DNA of 64,000 nucleotides from Paenibacillus sp. SZ31 (GTDB taxonomy: Bacteria > Bacillota > Bacilli > Paenibacillales > Paenibacillaceae), in the NCBI RefSeq assembly GCF_012912005.1, contig NZ_JABBEA010000009.1:1-64000 (forward strand). The letters are read 5' to 3'. A program made the translations under genes and the position numbers. The notes under the pieces were generated by a model. That model saw nothing but the letters and a program-made list of their open reading frames with translations. It was not told the origin of the DNA and made no database searches. Numbering within the stretch: position 1 is the stretch's first letter; each line of letters begins with the position of its first letter. Shown here piece after piece: positions 17,479-25,198 of this stretch.

Positions 17479-17494
17479 TATCCGTATACGGATA
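17479..17494. promoter_or_regulatory. 16-bp palindrome between divergent genes
   Basis: TATCCGTATACGGATA is a perfect palindrome in the 165-bp gap between the membrane protein (minus) and the TnsB-barrel gene (plus), next to TATAAA. It probably is an operator for one or both divergent promoters; the protein that binds it is unknown. Confidence 0.6.
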
Positions 17495-17529
17495 TAAAGA
17501 TAGTAACAAAGGCTAGGGGAGGATGGGGG

Positions 17530-17865
17530 ATGGATGATAGAGTTATGGACCAGGAACAGTTCGCAATAGTCACAATACAAGGAATCTGTTTCCGAAATCA
17601 ATACTACTCTTGTAGAGAAGCATTGAAGGAACGCTGGTACGAGAAAGCGATGATTAAGGGCTGGATGATAACTATTTCTAAATACAATGTACATGAAGAC
17701 AAACTGATTCTAAGAGCTAGTCAAAACAAACCTGATATTATTTGTAGTCGTATTAATGATGTAGAAGTCAATACTAAGAATAGGGAGGCATACTTTACAC
17801 AAATGCAACAACTCAAGAGGATGCCACGAAGAAAAAGGCGTAGAAAGGATCGTAACAAGCTATAG
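17530..17865 (+). CDS. Stand-alone TnsB C-terminal beta-barrel (Mu-transpos_C-like)
   Basis: A 111-residue protein. Residues about 10-60 read as the C-terminal barrel of Tn7/Mu-type transposases: AIVTIQGICFRNQYYSCREA, then WYEKAMIKGW-x-ITIS and a strand LILRA, matching the usual 'VT..GI.F....Y.....A' pattern. The last 15 residues are strongly basic (MPRRKRRRKDRNKL). The catalytic TnsB-like protein 1 kb downstream lacks precisely this barrel. The gene has its own start with an ideal site (AGGGGAGG, 7-nt spacing), so it looks expressed. It may be a functional split or the 3' remnant of an older tnsB. Confidence 0.68.
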   Translation: MDDRVMDQEQFAIVTIQGICFRNQYYSCREALKERWYEKAMIKGWMITISKYNVHEDKLILRASQNKPDIICSRINDVEVNTKNREAYFTQMQQLKRMPRRKRRRKDRNKL

Positions 17866-17938
17866 ATGTGAGGAGAATATATCTAACTTGCCCATTAGAC
17901 AAGTTTTTACAAAAAGAGTTAAAAATTCTATTTATCTG

Positions 17939-18004
17939 TGATATGATGAGGAAAATATACACCATTAGAGGGACACATAACATCAAAGTTATGTGTCTTT
18001 TTTT
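17939..18004 (+). promoter_or_regulatory. tnsA promoter followed at once by a terminator hairpin
   Basis: An extended -10 element TGaTATGAT (17939-17947) is followed about 25 bp later by a perfect 10-bp stem GACACATAAC / GTTATGTGTC (17972-17981, 17988-17997), a 6-nt loop and a 7-T run ending at 18004. The tnsA ribosome binding site AAGGAG comes right after. The promoter transcript would meet an intrinsic terminator before any codon, so tnsA/tnsB expression would be attenuated. Confidence 0.7.
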
Positions 18005-18020
18005 AAGGAGAGTGTGAGAA

Positions 18021-18824
18021 TTGTCAGTTAATAAGACTCACGTTAATCGATTGAAGGATGGACGAGGACAAGGTAGAGGTGAACAGTATGTTCCTTTCAT
18101 CCAAGCGAATGACAATAAAGTAGCTTCAGAGGGATGGCTTACCCGTACTTTAGGGTGGCACTCTAATCGGATACACCACACACTCTCAAATTATGAATAT
18201 CAGTATTTACTTGTTCAGGATTGGTCTGATCAAGTCGTAGATATTAGGGAGCAATACCCTCTAACACCCATTGAAGCTACTCAGAAAATTGCAGCTAGGC
18301 TGAATATCAAACATCCTCAACATAAAGGAGAGGATGTAGTTATGTCCACTGATTTTATGCTTACTACGATGAGTGTACATGGTGAGCTTCAGGAGCATCC
18401 ACGTACCATCAAACCTATTAATAAACTGAACAAAAGAACTTTGGAACTATTCGAGATTGAGCGCCAGTACTATAAAGAGTTGAATTTAGAGTGGAAAGTT
18501 GTTTTTGATGTTGGGAGGCCTATTTCATTCATACGAAACATTGATTGGTTATACGACGCGAAGCGATTGGAAGGTAGGCCGGGTATGGATCTTGAAGTGG
18601 TTAACATGTTAGCAGAACCTCTACTGTATAAACTTCAATCTCTCAGTCGGACAATGTCGATAAGTAAAAAGTGTCTTAACTGTGATAATCAACTGGGTGT
18701 AGAACCTGGGACATCGATGTTTATGATAAAACACATGTTAGCTAATAAGAAATGGACAACTTCAATGATGGAACCTATACGAGAGAGTGCTCCTCTTCAA
18801 ATTGAACGTTCAAAAAGTAAATAG
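18021..18824 (+). CDS. tnsA: TnsA endonuclease of a Tn7-like element
   Basis: A 267-residue protein close to Tn7 TnsA in length (273). The restriction-enzyme-like catalytic set is visible: Glu59 (LSNYEYQYLL), Asp111 (MSTDFML) and Lys131 (RTIKP), plus the family motif VVDIREQYPL. The C-terminal half forms the winged-helix part. By family knowledge TnsA nicks the 5' ends of the transposon while TnsB cuts the 3' ends, giving cut-and-paste. The TTG start at 18021 has AAGGAGAG upstream. tnsB begins 12 bp after its stop, so the two are cotranscribed. No missing key residue is seen. Confidence 0.9.
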   Translation: MSVNKTHVNRLKDGRGQGRGEQYVPFIQANDNKVASEGWLTRTLGWHSNRIHHTLSNYEYQYLLVQDWSDQVVDIREQYPLTPIEATQKIAARLNIKHPQHKGEDVVMSTDFMLTTMSVHGELQEHPRTIKPINKLNKRTLELFEIERQYYKELNLEWKVVFDVGRPISFIRNIDWLYDAKRLEGRPGMDLEVVNMLAEPLLYKLQSLSRTMSISKKCLNCDNQLGVEPGTSMFMIKHMLANKKWTTSMMEPIRESAPLQIERSKSK

Positions 18825-18836
18825 GTGGTGTAAATC

Positions 18837-20480
18837 GTGATCTATATTAACTCTGTTGTTGCTTTTCAAAAGTGTATTTCTGATGACCATGAGGAGATCT
18901 CTCTTGAACGAGTTCTCTGGATTTCTCCTGATCAATCATACGTGGTATTAGTAAACATAGATGATAAGCGTAAATTACAATTACCCTATTTTCGAGATTA
19001 TGGAGAACTGCTTCGTTTACTTGAGATGGAGGAAGCGAGTATTTCCTCTTATGAACCGGATCTATTGTTTTTAAATCCTACTGATGAGTATTTAAACAAA
19101 TATGGAGCTGAGAGAGACCAAAAATTTGAATTAATAAAATCTATTGCTAATAAAGAACCAGAAATTTTCTGGAGCAAATCAAGGGGGAAGTTAATTAGAA
19201 GTGAGTCAGATCGAACAGGAAAACCACAGAAAACAATATATTTACTACTGAAAAGGTATTGGTTCTATGGGAAATCAATTAATGGTTTATTACATGACTA
19301 TAACGATGTAGGGGTCACTGGAGACAAGAGAACAATAAACATAAAGACAGGGCCAAAAACAGAAGACCACAACTTTATTGTGACAGCTAAAGATAAAGAA
19401 ATATTTAAGTCTGCTATACAAAAATATCATTCTTCATTGAAAATGAATTTAACTGCTACGCACAAACATATGTGTGAAGAGCATTATAATGAAGGATTCT
19501 ATAGAAAGCATGAAGTTAAGGTCCCTATTATAAATATGACTAATTGTCCATCTATAAAGCAATTCAGATATTGGTATCAAAAAGAGTATAACAAAAAAAG
19601 TCGTTTGGCCGCTAAAGTAGGGAACCGAAAAGCAGAGATAAGAGCGAGAGCTTTACTGGGTTCACCTACTGAGGAAATTCATAATCCGGGAGCATTATAT
19701 GAAACGGATTCTACACCTGCTGATGTACTTTTACTTTCTTCTGATTATCTTACAGTCATTGGGAGACCTCATGTTTATTTTGTCAAAGATGTAATGAGTC
19801 GTTTAATTGCGGGCATGCATATATCTAAAACGAATTCCTGGGTAGAAAGTATGATGGCGTTAGAAAATGCTTCTACGGATAAGGTGGAGTTTTGTGCTAA
19901 ATATGGAGTGAGCATTCATGAAGAGAATTGGCCATCTAAACATCTTCCTCAAAAGATCGTAGGGGATCGTGGAGAGATGAAGAGCAGGAACTCGAATAAT
20001 TTAGTGAATTTGAATGTTCGCTTAGCTAATCCTCCTTCTTACCGAGCAGATCTGAAACCATATATCGAACAGCAATTCAGAAACTTTTGTGGGCGTGTGA
20101 AAGAACTGATACCCGGAGCGGTCCATAAGGAACATCGTGAAAGAGGAGAACTTGATCCTTCCAAAAAGAGTGTCTATACTTTCGAGGTATTTACCAAGAT
20201 CGTTATTTTATTTGGCGTATGGTTAAAATATGTGTTTGAACAATCTGCCTTAGCTGCAACTGATGATTCTACTGTTGAATGGTTGGAGAATTCAATGGTA
20301 ATTCAGGAAGACGACAATTTCTCCCGAATCCTTAAAGAGTTGGTCTGGGGAGAGAACCAAGATGAGAATGACACGAAGCGAAATATTTTAGATTCTAGGA
20401 TTAAGAAATTAGAGTCTTTTTCGCAGCTGAATCAGTTGTTATTGGAAGAGTATAAGAAAGAACTTAAAAGTATATGTTAA
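18837..20480 (+). CDS. tnsB: TnsB-like DDE transposase lacking its beta-barrel
   Basis: 547 residues against about 700 for Tn7 TnsB. The N-terminal two-thirds look normal: DNA-binding segments, then an RNase H fold with Asp291 (YETDSTPADV), Asp377 (IVGDRGEMKSRN) and Glu411 (LKPYIEQQF). The frame follows the family to about residue 459 (YTFEVFTKIVILF). The expected asparagine-rich helix, LWxWG segment and barrel are absent. A charged tail of about 88 residues replaces them (from GVWLKYVFEQ, ending KELKSIC), of which a decayed second copy lies near 29010-29275. The GTG start has AGGTGG upstream. Strand joining without the barrel and the TnsC-contacting tail is doubtful. Confidence 0.85.
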   Translation: MIYINSVVAFQKCISDDHEEISLERVLWISPDQSYVVLVNIDDKRKLQLPYFRDYGELLRLLEMEEASISSYEPDLLFLNPTDEYLNKYGAERDQKFELIKSIANKEPEIFWSKSRGKLIRSESDRTGKPQKTIYLLLKRYWFYGKSINGLLHDYNDVGVTGDKRTINIKTGPKTEDHNFIVTAKDKEIFKSAIQKYHSSLKMNLTATHKHMCEEHYNEGFYRKHEVKVPIINMTNCPSIKQFRYWYQKEYNKKSRLAAKVGNRKAEIRARALLGSPTEEIHNPGALYETDSTPADVLLLSSDYLTVIGRPHVYFVKDVMSRLIAGMHISKTNSWVESMMALENASTDKVEFCAKYGVSIHEENWPSKHLPQKIVGDRGEMKSRNSNNLVNLNVRLANPPSYRADLKPYIEQQFRNFCGRVKELIPGAVHKEHRERGELDPSKKSVYTFEVFTKIVILFGVWLKYVFEQSALAATDDSTVEWLENSMVIQEDDNFSRILKELVWGENQDENDTKRNILDSRIKKLESFSQLNQLLLEEYKKELKSIC

Positions 20481-20613
20481 GAGTAAAAGCATTTAATAGA
20501 TAAAATCTAGCTTAAAAGCTGATTCATACATGTAAGTATGGCCTTAGACTAAGCAAGAAGAAATTATGTAGCGACATACTTCCAACCAATGTTAGAACAC
20601 AAACAGAGCATAG

Positions 20614-20648
20614 AAAAAGCACACTGGTAATTTTCCAGTGTGCTTTTT
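20614..20648 (+). terminator. Terminator after tnsB
   Basis: A perfect 14-bp stem AAAAAGCACACTGG / CCAGTGTGCTTTTT with a 7-nt loop; its A- and T-tracts make it usable on both strands. Confidence 0.85.
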
Positions 20649-20682
20649 GATCATGTTACAACAAAGTAGTTTTGCTTAATAA

Positions 20683-20728
20683 TATGCAATTTTGCATATT
20701 TATATATGTTAATATGCGAAAATGCATA
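20683..20728. promoter_or_regulatory. Tandem operator, two TATGC-N6-GCATA sites
   Basis: TATGC-AATTTT-GCATA (20683-20698) and TATGC-GAAAAT-GCATA (20713-20728) are two inverted repeats of identical format, exactly 30 bp (three helical turns) apart, about 100 bp before the HTH-GTPase gene. The spacing favours cooperative binding on one DNA face. The N-terminal XRE domain of the GTPase is the obvious candidate to bind them. Confidence 0.7.
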
Positions 20729-20824
20729 AAGTTATATTGTAAAAAGTTTCTAAACAATTTATAATAAGCTTAGCTACTTAATTGGTAGTTTAAATACTTA
20801 TAATTTATACAAGGGGTGGGAAGA

Positions 20825-23050
20825 TTGTTTGACTTAAAAGGTTTTCGAGAGAACACATTGAAGATGACACAGACCGAGTTTGCCACACTGCTCGATGTTA
20901 GACAGGATTATATCTCCCGTTTGGAACAATCGACTGAACAGACACCGCTTCAGATCCTGATCAAAATCGCAAATGTCACAGGAACGACGATCGATGAGTT
21001 GGTTAATTTTAAACGTTTAGATCCCGAGCCGTTAACAGTTAACAACACTTGGCGCACAGCAGAATTCACGAAGCGAAATATCGTGGACTATTTGGAAATG
21101 AGGGGGGCGGACTACCGCAGACGGTGGGGCGATACATACAATATCAAAATGGCAGAACTACGTAAGAAGATAGACCATATTATCTCTAAGCCTCGCTTAG
21201 CTATTGTTGGTCACTCTGATGTAGGCAAGAGCCGCCTTATTAATTCGCTTCTAGGTACTGAGAAGATGCCGACCTCTTGGACCCCAACAACAGCAATAAA
21301 CGTATATATCAAGCATATTCAGGACAGACCGTCCTATATGGAAGAAGAAGCTTGGATTTTCCGTGCAGCTCCCGAGTTTAGCAATATTGCACCTTGGGAC
21401 GAACGCCGTCTACATGATGAAAAATATTGTCGGGGATGGAAGCTAACAGGAGGAAGCGCGGAAATTCTTAAGAAATATGGTACCCGCCAAGGTGAGGAAT
21501 ATGGCAGTCAAGAAGCCGGTGCAGCCGTAATATTCGTGGACTCCGACTTTCTGAGAAACTGTGATATCGTCGATCTGCCGGGATTCGGTACCGGAGACCG
21601 TGTAGAGGACGATGTAATGGCTTTCGAGGGCAAGAAGAATGCAGATATACTTATCTATATGTCCATTGCAAACGGATTCATGCGTGAGGGAGACATAGAC
21701 TATCTTAAGGAATCTCTTATGTCCCTCCAACCTGTGGAGCAGGCTGCAACGAACGAAATCAGCCCGCTTGCTAACCTGTTTGTTATTGCTTCGCAGGCTC
21801 ATACCGTAGATCGCGGTAATCCCGATTCATTGTCGAGTATCCTCGACAAAGGCTGTGAACGGTTCTTGCAATCGTTACCGGAAAAAGTGCTTGAGATAAG
21901 GGAGAAAACGACAGGACACCATTATGACGAAGCGGTCATTCGAAGCAGATTCTTCACCTATACTACTGACATCCCGATGCTAAGAAAAGCCTTTGAAAAT
22001 GATTTACGTGCGCTCATTGAGCATATTCCTAACGTAATCAATGAAAAGGCGAAAGCGTACATCCGCACGCAAATCGAGAATTATGATCAAGAAGTCGATC
22101 AGAGGATACATGAGTTTGAGGAGATTCTTGAGCATCGTGAAGGATATGAGAGGATGCTCTCCGAAATTGATGCCAAAGAACCAGAAAGGGTAAATGACAA
22201 TCAAAACCGTAGGCAAGAAGTGTTAAAAGTAATTAATACGCTCAATGCCTCTTCAATTCATACTTTTACTGACAAGTATGGAGCTCTTATCTCCGCAGAT
22301 AGTATCGTGTCAATTATTAAATCCAAAGGACTGAAAAAAAAGAAGGAGGATATCCAGATCCTAATCAGTTATCTGGGATCGACGCTGCAAAGTCAGATGC
22401 AGGGGATCTTGGCCGGAGAATCTGAGAAACTGACTATAGAAATCAATGACTATCTGGAGCACTTTCAGAATGAAGTAAGGAAACGACGGTTGAAAGCTAG
22501 GCTGGATGATATCAACTTTAACTTTGATGCCACAAAGTCCTTTGCCGCAGGGTTAGTCGGGTTGACTAATTTGAGTGGTCTGGCTGTGTGGGCTACCTCT
22601 TTAGGCCATCTTGGAACATATATTCTTGTTGCCCAAGGGGTAAGCTTACTATCTGCGCTAGGAATATCCGTAGGAGGAACATTTGTAGGAGGAGCAACTG
22701 CCATTTCGATGTTTGGTGGACCAGTTGCTATCGGAATTACGATTGCCGTCTTGACAGCTTTGTCGGTATATTCACTTGTCAATGGCGGATGGGATAAGAG
22801 TCTGGCCAAAAAGATTGTAAATGAATACGATGCCAAGAAAGCATTATTGAAATACAAAGATGTCATCGAGAAATATTGGGACGATACGGCGGAGGCTTTC
22901 AATCAGGCAGCCGATTCCTTAGATGATGAGTGGACAGCCTATTTGGCGCAGCTCCAGGAAATTGTGGAGTCTGCCGATATCGGTGATATCGAACGTAAGA
23001 TCCAAGCACATAAGGAGTATAAGCTTTTTTTAAATGAAATCCCGTTGTAG
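20825..23050 (+). CDS. XRE DNA-binding domain fused to a dynamin-like GTPase
   Basis: About 741 residues. Residues 1-65 are a Cro/CI-type helix-turn-helix (MTQTEFATLLDVRQDYISRL). A GTPase follows, with P-loop GHSDVGKS near residue 130 and the G3 motif DLPGFG near 250; G4 is non-canonical (IASQAHTVD). Helical and coiled-coil stalk regions come next, then a glycine-rich membrane-inserting stretch near 575-660 (e.g. GPVAIGITIAVLTALSVYSL), then a final helical bundle. This is the bacterial dynamin-like layout with an added DNA-binding head. The TTG start at 20825 is preferred over GTG 20816 because AAGGGGTGG overlaps the latter. It heads a three-gene group. Confidence 0.8.
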   Translation: MFDLKGFRENTLKMTQTEFATLLDVRQDYISRLEQSTEQTPLQILIKIANVTGTTIDELVNFKRLDPEPLTVNNTWRTAEFTKRNIVDYLEMRGADYRRRWGDTYNIKMAELRKKIDHIISKPRLAIVGHSDVGKSRLINSLLGTEKMPTSWTPTTAINVYIKHIQDRPSYMEEEAWIFRAAPEFSNIAPWDERRLHDEKYCRGWKLTGGSAEILKKYGTRQGEEYGSQEAGAAVIFVDSDFLRNCDIVDLPGFGTGDRVEDDVMAFEGKKNADILIYMSIANGFMREGDIDYLKESLMSLQPVEQAATNEISPLANLFVIASQAHTVDRGNPDSLSSILDKGCERFLQSLPEKVLEIREKTTGHHYDEAVIRSRFFTYTTDIPMLRKAFENDLRALIEHIPNVINEKAKAYIRTQIENYDQEVDQRIHEFEEILEHREGYERMLSEIDAKEPERVNDNQNRRQEVLKVINTLNASSIHTFTDKYGALISADSIVSIIKSKGLKKKKEDIQILISYLGSTLQSQMQGILAGESEKLTIEINDYLEHFQNEVRKRRLKARLDDINFNFDATKSFAAGLVGLTNLSGLAVWATSLGHLGTYILVAQGVSLLSALGISVGGTFVGGATAISMFGGPVAIGITIAVLTALSVYSLVNGGWDKSLAKKIVNEYDAKKALLKYKDVIEKYWDDTAEAFNQAADSLDDEWTAYLAQLQEIVESADIGDIERKIQAHKEYKLFLNEIPL

Positions 23051-23090
23051 AAGACTTGAGAAATTCAATCGTAATACAGAAGAATCGAAT

Positions 23091-23951
23091 ATGATTAGAC
23101 GGGATGTGTTTAGTTTGGATCAAGTGACTTTGTTTGAAGAGAAGGTGGCTTCCAATGAAATCTGGGATGCACACACGATCATCAAAAATTTGTATAACCG
23201 TAATGTGGGAGATACTGATCTCTTCCAACGCTACTTCAACTTTTGCTGTATGGTTGCTGGTTGGGACATTGAGCTAGACACTAGAAATTATTTTCTCGAT
23301 GAGGCTAGTACCGCATTGATTGTACATGCAGAAAATACGACCATAGACGCAAAGCAATTGGCTGTTATTAAAGCTTGTCGTGAGGGGTTAGATATCATTC
23401 GTGGGGAGCTCTCTGCTATACAAAACGCTCTTGTGCAAAAATATGCAAGGGAGACGCAAGCAAAAAACAATGCTACATTAAAGGATCTAGCTGAATTAAA
23501 AGGCGAGCTTTCTCGCGCTAGTAATCAAGAGGCTTTTGATAGAGTGTTGCTCACATTAACTGAAATTGAGAACCAGCTTGTAAAGGAGGAACTGACTGAA
23601 GATCAAAATTCGCTCTATGACCGTATGACTAAAGAATATTCTGCCCTTATCAGCGACAAGCTGACCAAGTTAGCTATAGCGTCTAACACCGAATATAACC
23701 GCAATGCAGTCAAAGAATTCAAATTTGTATTTGATTCTTTCCAGAAAAATGAAAGTATGTATACCCGGAGCATAGAAAAGTTGGATATACTGGTCTCTAG
23801 TCGCCTCTTCGCCTTTGATCCGGCACGTCTGTTTAATGAGACTTTGGTCTACTACAATCATATTTATTCTTATATCTTCTGCAAACTGGATGAGGACGGC
23901 AAGTTTAGGCTAACGCAGATTTCCATCGACAAAGAGAAATTGCTCCGTTAA
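23091..23951 (+). CDS. Helical protein of the GTPase module, unknown function
   Basis: About 286 residues, almost wholly alpha-helical, with coiled-coil-prone segments around residues 105-190 (e.g. LKDLAELKGELSRASNQEA). No signal peptide, membrane span or catalytic motif is seen, and no family is recognised. ATG 23091 gives a natural N-terminus (MIRRDVFSLDQV). An in-frame ATG at 23034 overlaps the GTPase gene by 17 bp and would add 19 basic residues; neither start has a strong site. Close spacing on both sides says it works with the GTPase and the HNH protein. Confidence 0.6.
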   Translation: MIRRDVFSLDQVTLFEEKVASNEIWDAHTIIKNLYNRNVGDTDLFQRYFNFCCMVAGWDIELDTRNYFLDEASTALIVHAENTTIDAKQLAVIKACREGLDIIRGELSAIQNALVQKYARETQAKNNATLKDLAELKGELSRASNQEAFDRVLLTLTEIENQLVKEELTEDQNSLYDRMTKEYSALISDKLTKLAIASNTEYNRNAVKEFKFVFDSFQKNESMYTRSIEKLDILVSSRLFAFDPARLFNETLVYYNHIYSYIFCKLDEDGKFRLTQISIDKEKLLR

Positions 23952-23965
23952 AGGGGGTTCATATC

Positions 23966-25123
23966 ATGCAGATCTTGGGAAACAAGGGCTTAGTCAGACA
24001 GACCCTCGCGGGTGGCAGCCAGCTTTCAAGTATGCCCATCGTAAATACCGGTCTGTTCACTGCTGGTATTCAATCTGTCCAGACGTTTTCAACCATTACA
24101 ACGACTGGGGAGTTTAATCAGCAGTTCCATAGTATTTTTAACAAGCTTAACATTAGCCGTCAGAAAAATCAGCAACAGGTCTATGACCTGTTAGCAATGG
24201 ATTCCCACGTTAAGAATACGTTAAGGAAGAAAGGTGTTGCTCTTGCATGGAAGTACGAACAAGCTGAGATTCTAATGGGTGGAAAAGGAACGACAAAATG
24301 GTCGCCAAAACAGAGGCAGGAGATTCTAACAGCTGGCAAAGTTCACCGTGCAGAAGGACACCATATCAACAATGTGGCTAAACACTTGGAAAATCAGGCT
24401 AATCCGGACAATATTCGTTTTGCTAAGAATAAAGCCGCGCACAAAGCCATGCATGGCGGGGATTTCCGGAATCAGACAACCGGTGAACCTATTGACCGTA
24501 ATAAGCGATTGAAGCAGGCCAATTACAAGCGTGTAGCCAAAAACGAGTTGTATGGTATTGGAATGGTCGCCACGATAGGTCTGGGAGTCGGTTTTACCAT
24601 TGGGTTTACCGTCAAACTAGCACAGTCAGGACTTTCGATTGAGAATGTCAAAGTTGCCGCAGCAGCGGGAGCTAAGATGGGAGTAGAAAGTACATTCCTC
24701 GGTGTAATGAACCACCTTCTCGTAAGAGGCATAGGCGAAGCAGCTAAGAGTGCCCTTCAAGGTGTAGCTAAAAATATAGGATTGATGGTCACAGAAAATC
24801 TGTCCCGAATGTGCAAAATGGCTGTGACAGGAGGGATGGCAATTACCTTATTTTCAGTGTACCAGTTCTGCAAGCTAAAGCTAATGGGTTATGGAACCAA
24901 AGAGAGCCTAATCAGGGTCGGAAGATCCGCTACTTATTCCTTGACAATTCTGGTATTATCAATCATTGCCCAAGGCTTATGGGGAGGGTGTGCAGGTACA
25001 GTTGTATCTGTAGGAATTGGCTTCTCGGTTATGGTCTTCAAATTTGGACAAGCGCGATACACTAAAGATCTGGTTGAGCGGCTGCGGATATATACGATTC
25101 AGAAGTACGAACCCCTCATGTAG
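23966..25123 (+). CDS. Membrane-anchored HNH nuclease-like protein
   Basis: A 385-residue protein. An HNH/GHH-type motif spans about residues 112-175: TGKVHRAEGHHINNV-like core (seen as KVHRAEGHHINNV, residues 125-137), then NPDNIRF and HGGDFRNQTTG. This His/Asn/Gly arrangement is familiar from polymorphic-toxin and phage-type HNH nucleases. The C-terminal half has four or five hydrophobic segments (e.g. GMVATIGLGVGFTIGFTV, SLTILVLSIIAQGLW). GGGGG precedes ATG 23966, 14 bp after the previous stop. A nuclease held in the membrane beside a membrane-remodelling GTPase suggests a coupled suicide response (inference). Confidence 0.65.
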   Translation: MQILGNKGLVRQTLAGGSQLSSMPIVNTGLFTAGIQSVQTFSTITTTGEFNQQFHSIFNKLNISRQKNQQQVYDLLAMDSHVKNTLRKKGVALAWKYEQAEILMGGKGTTKWSPKQRQEILTAGKVHRAEGHHINNVAKHLENQANPDNIRFAKNKAAHKAMHGGDFRNQTTGEPIDRNKRLKQANYKRVAKNELYGIGMVATIGLGVGFTIGFTVKLAQSGLSIENVKVAAAAGAKMGVESTFLGVMNHLLVRGIGEAAKSALQGVAKNIGLMVTENLSRMCKMAVTGGMAITLFSVYQFCKLKLMGYGTKESLIRVGRSATYSLTILVLSIIAQGLWGGCAGTVVSVGIGFSVMVFKFGQARYTKDLVERLRIYTIQKYEPLM

Positions 25124-25198
25124 AAGCACTATTATCTCTATAGTGATGCATCCTTCTAAGGTGGAGGTTCGCAAAACATAAGAATATCGGAGGTCTTA

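Noticed and set aside
20825..23050. The GTPase as a replacement TnsC, since it follows tnsB
   Set aside because: A terminator and twin operators separate it from tnsB, and its G3 motif, stalk and membrane region are dynamin-like, not AAA+.
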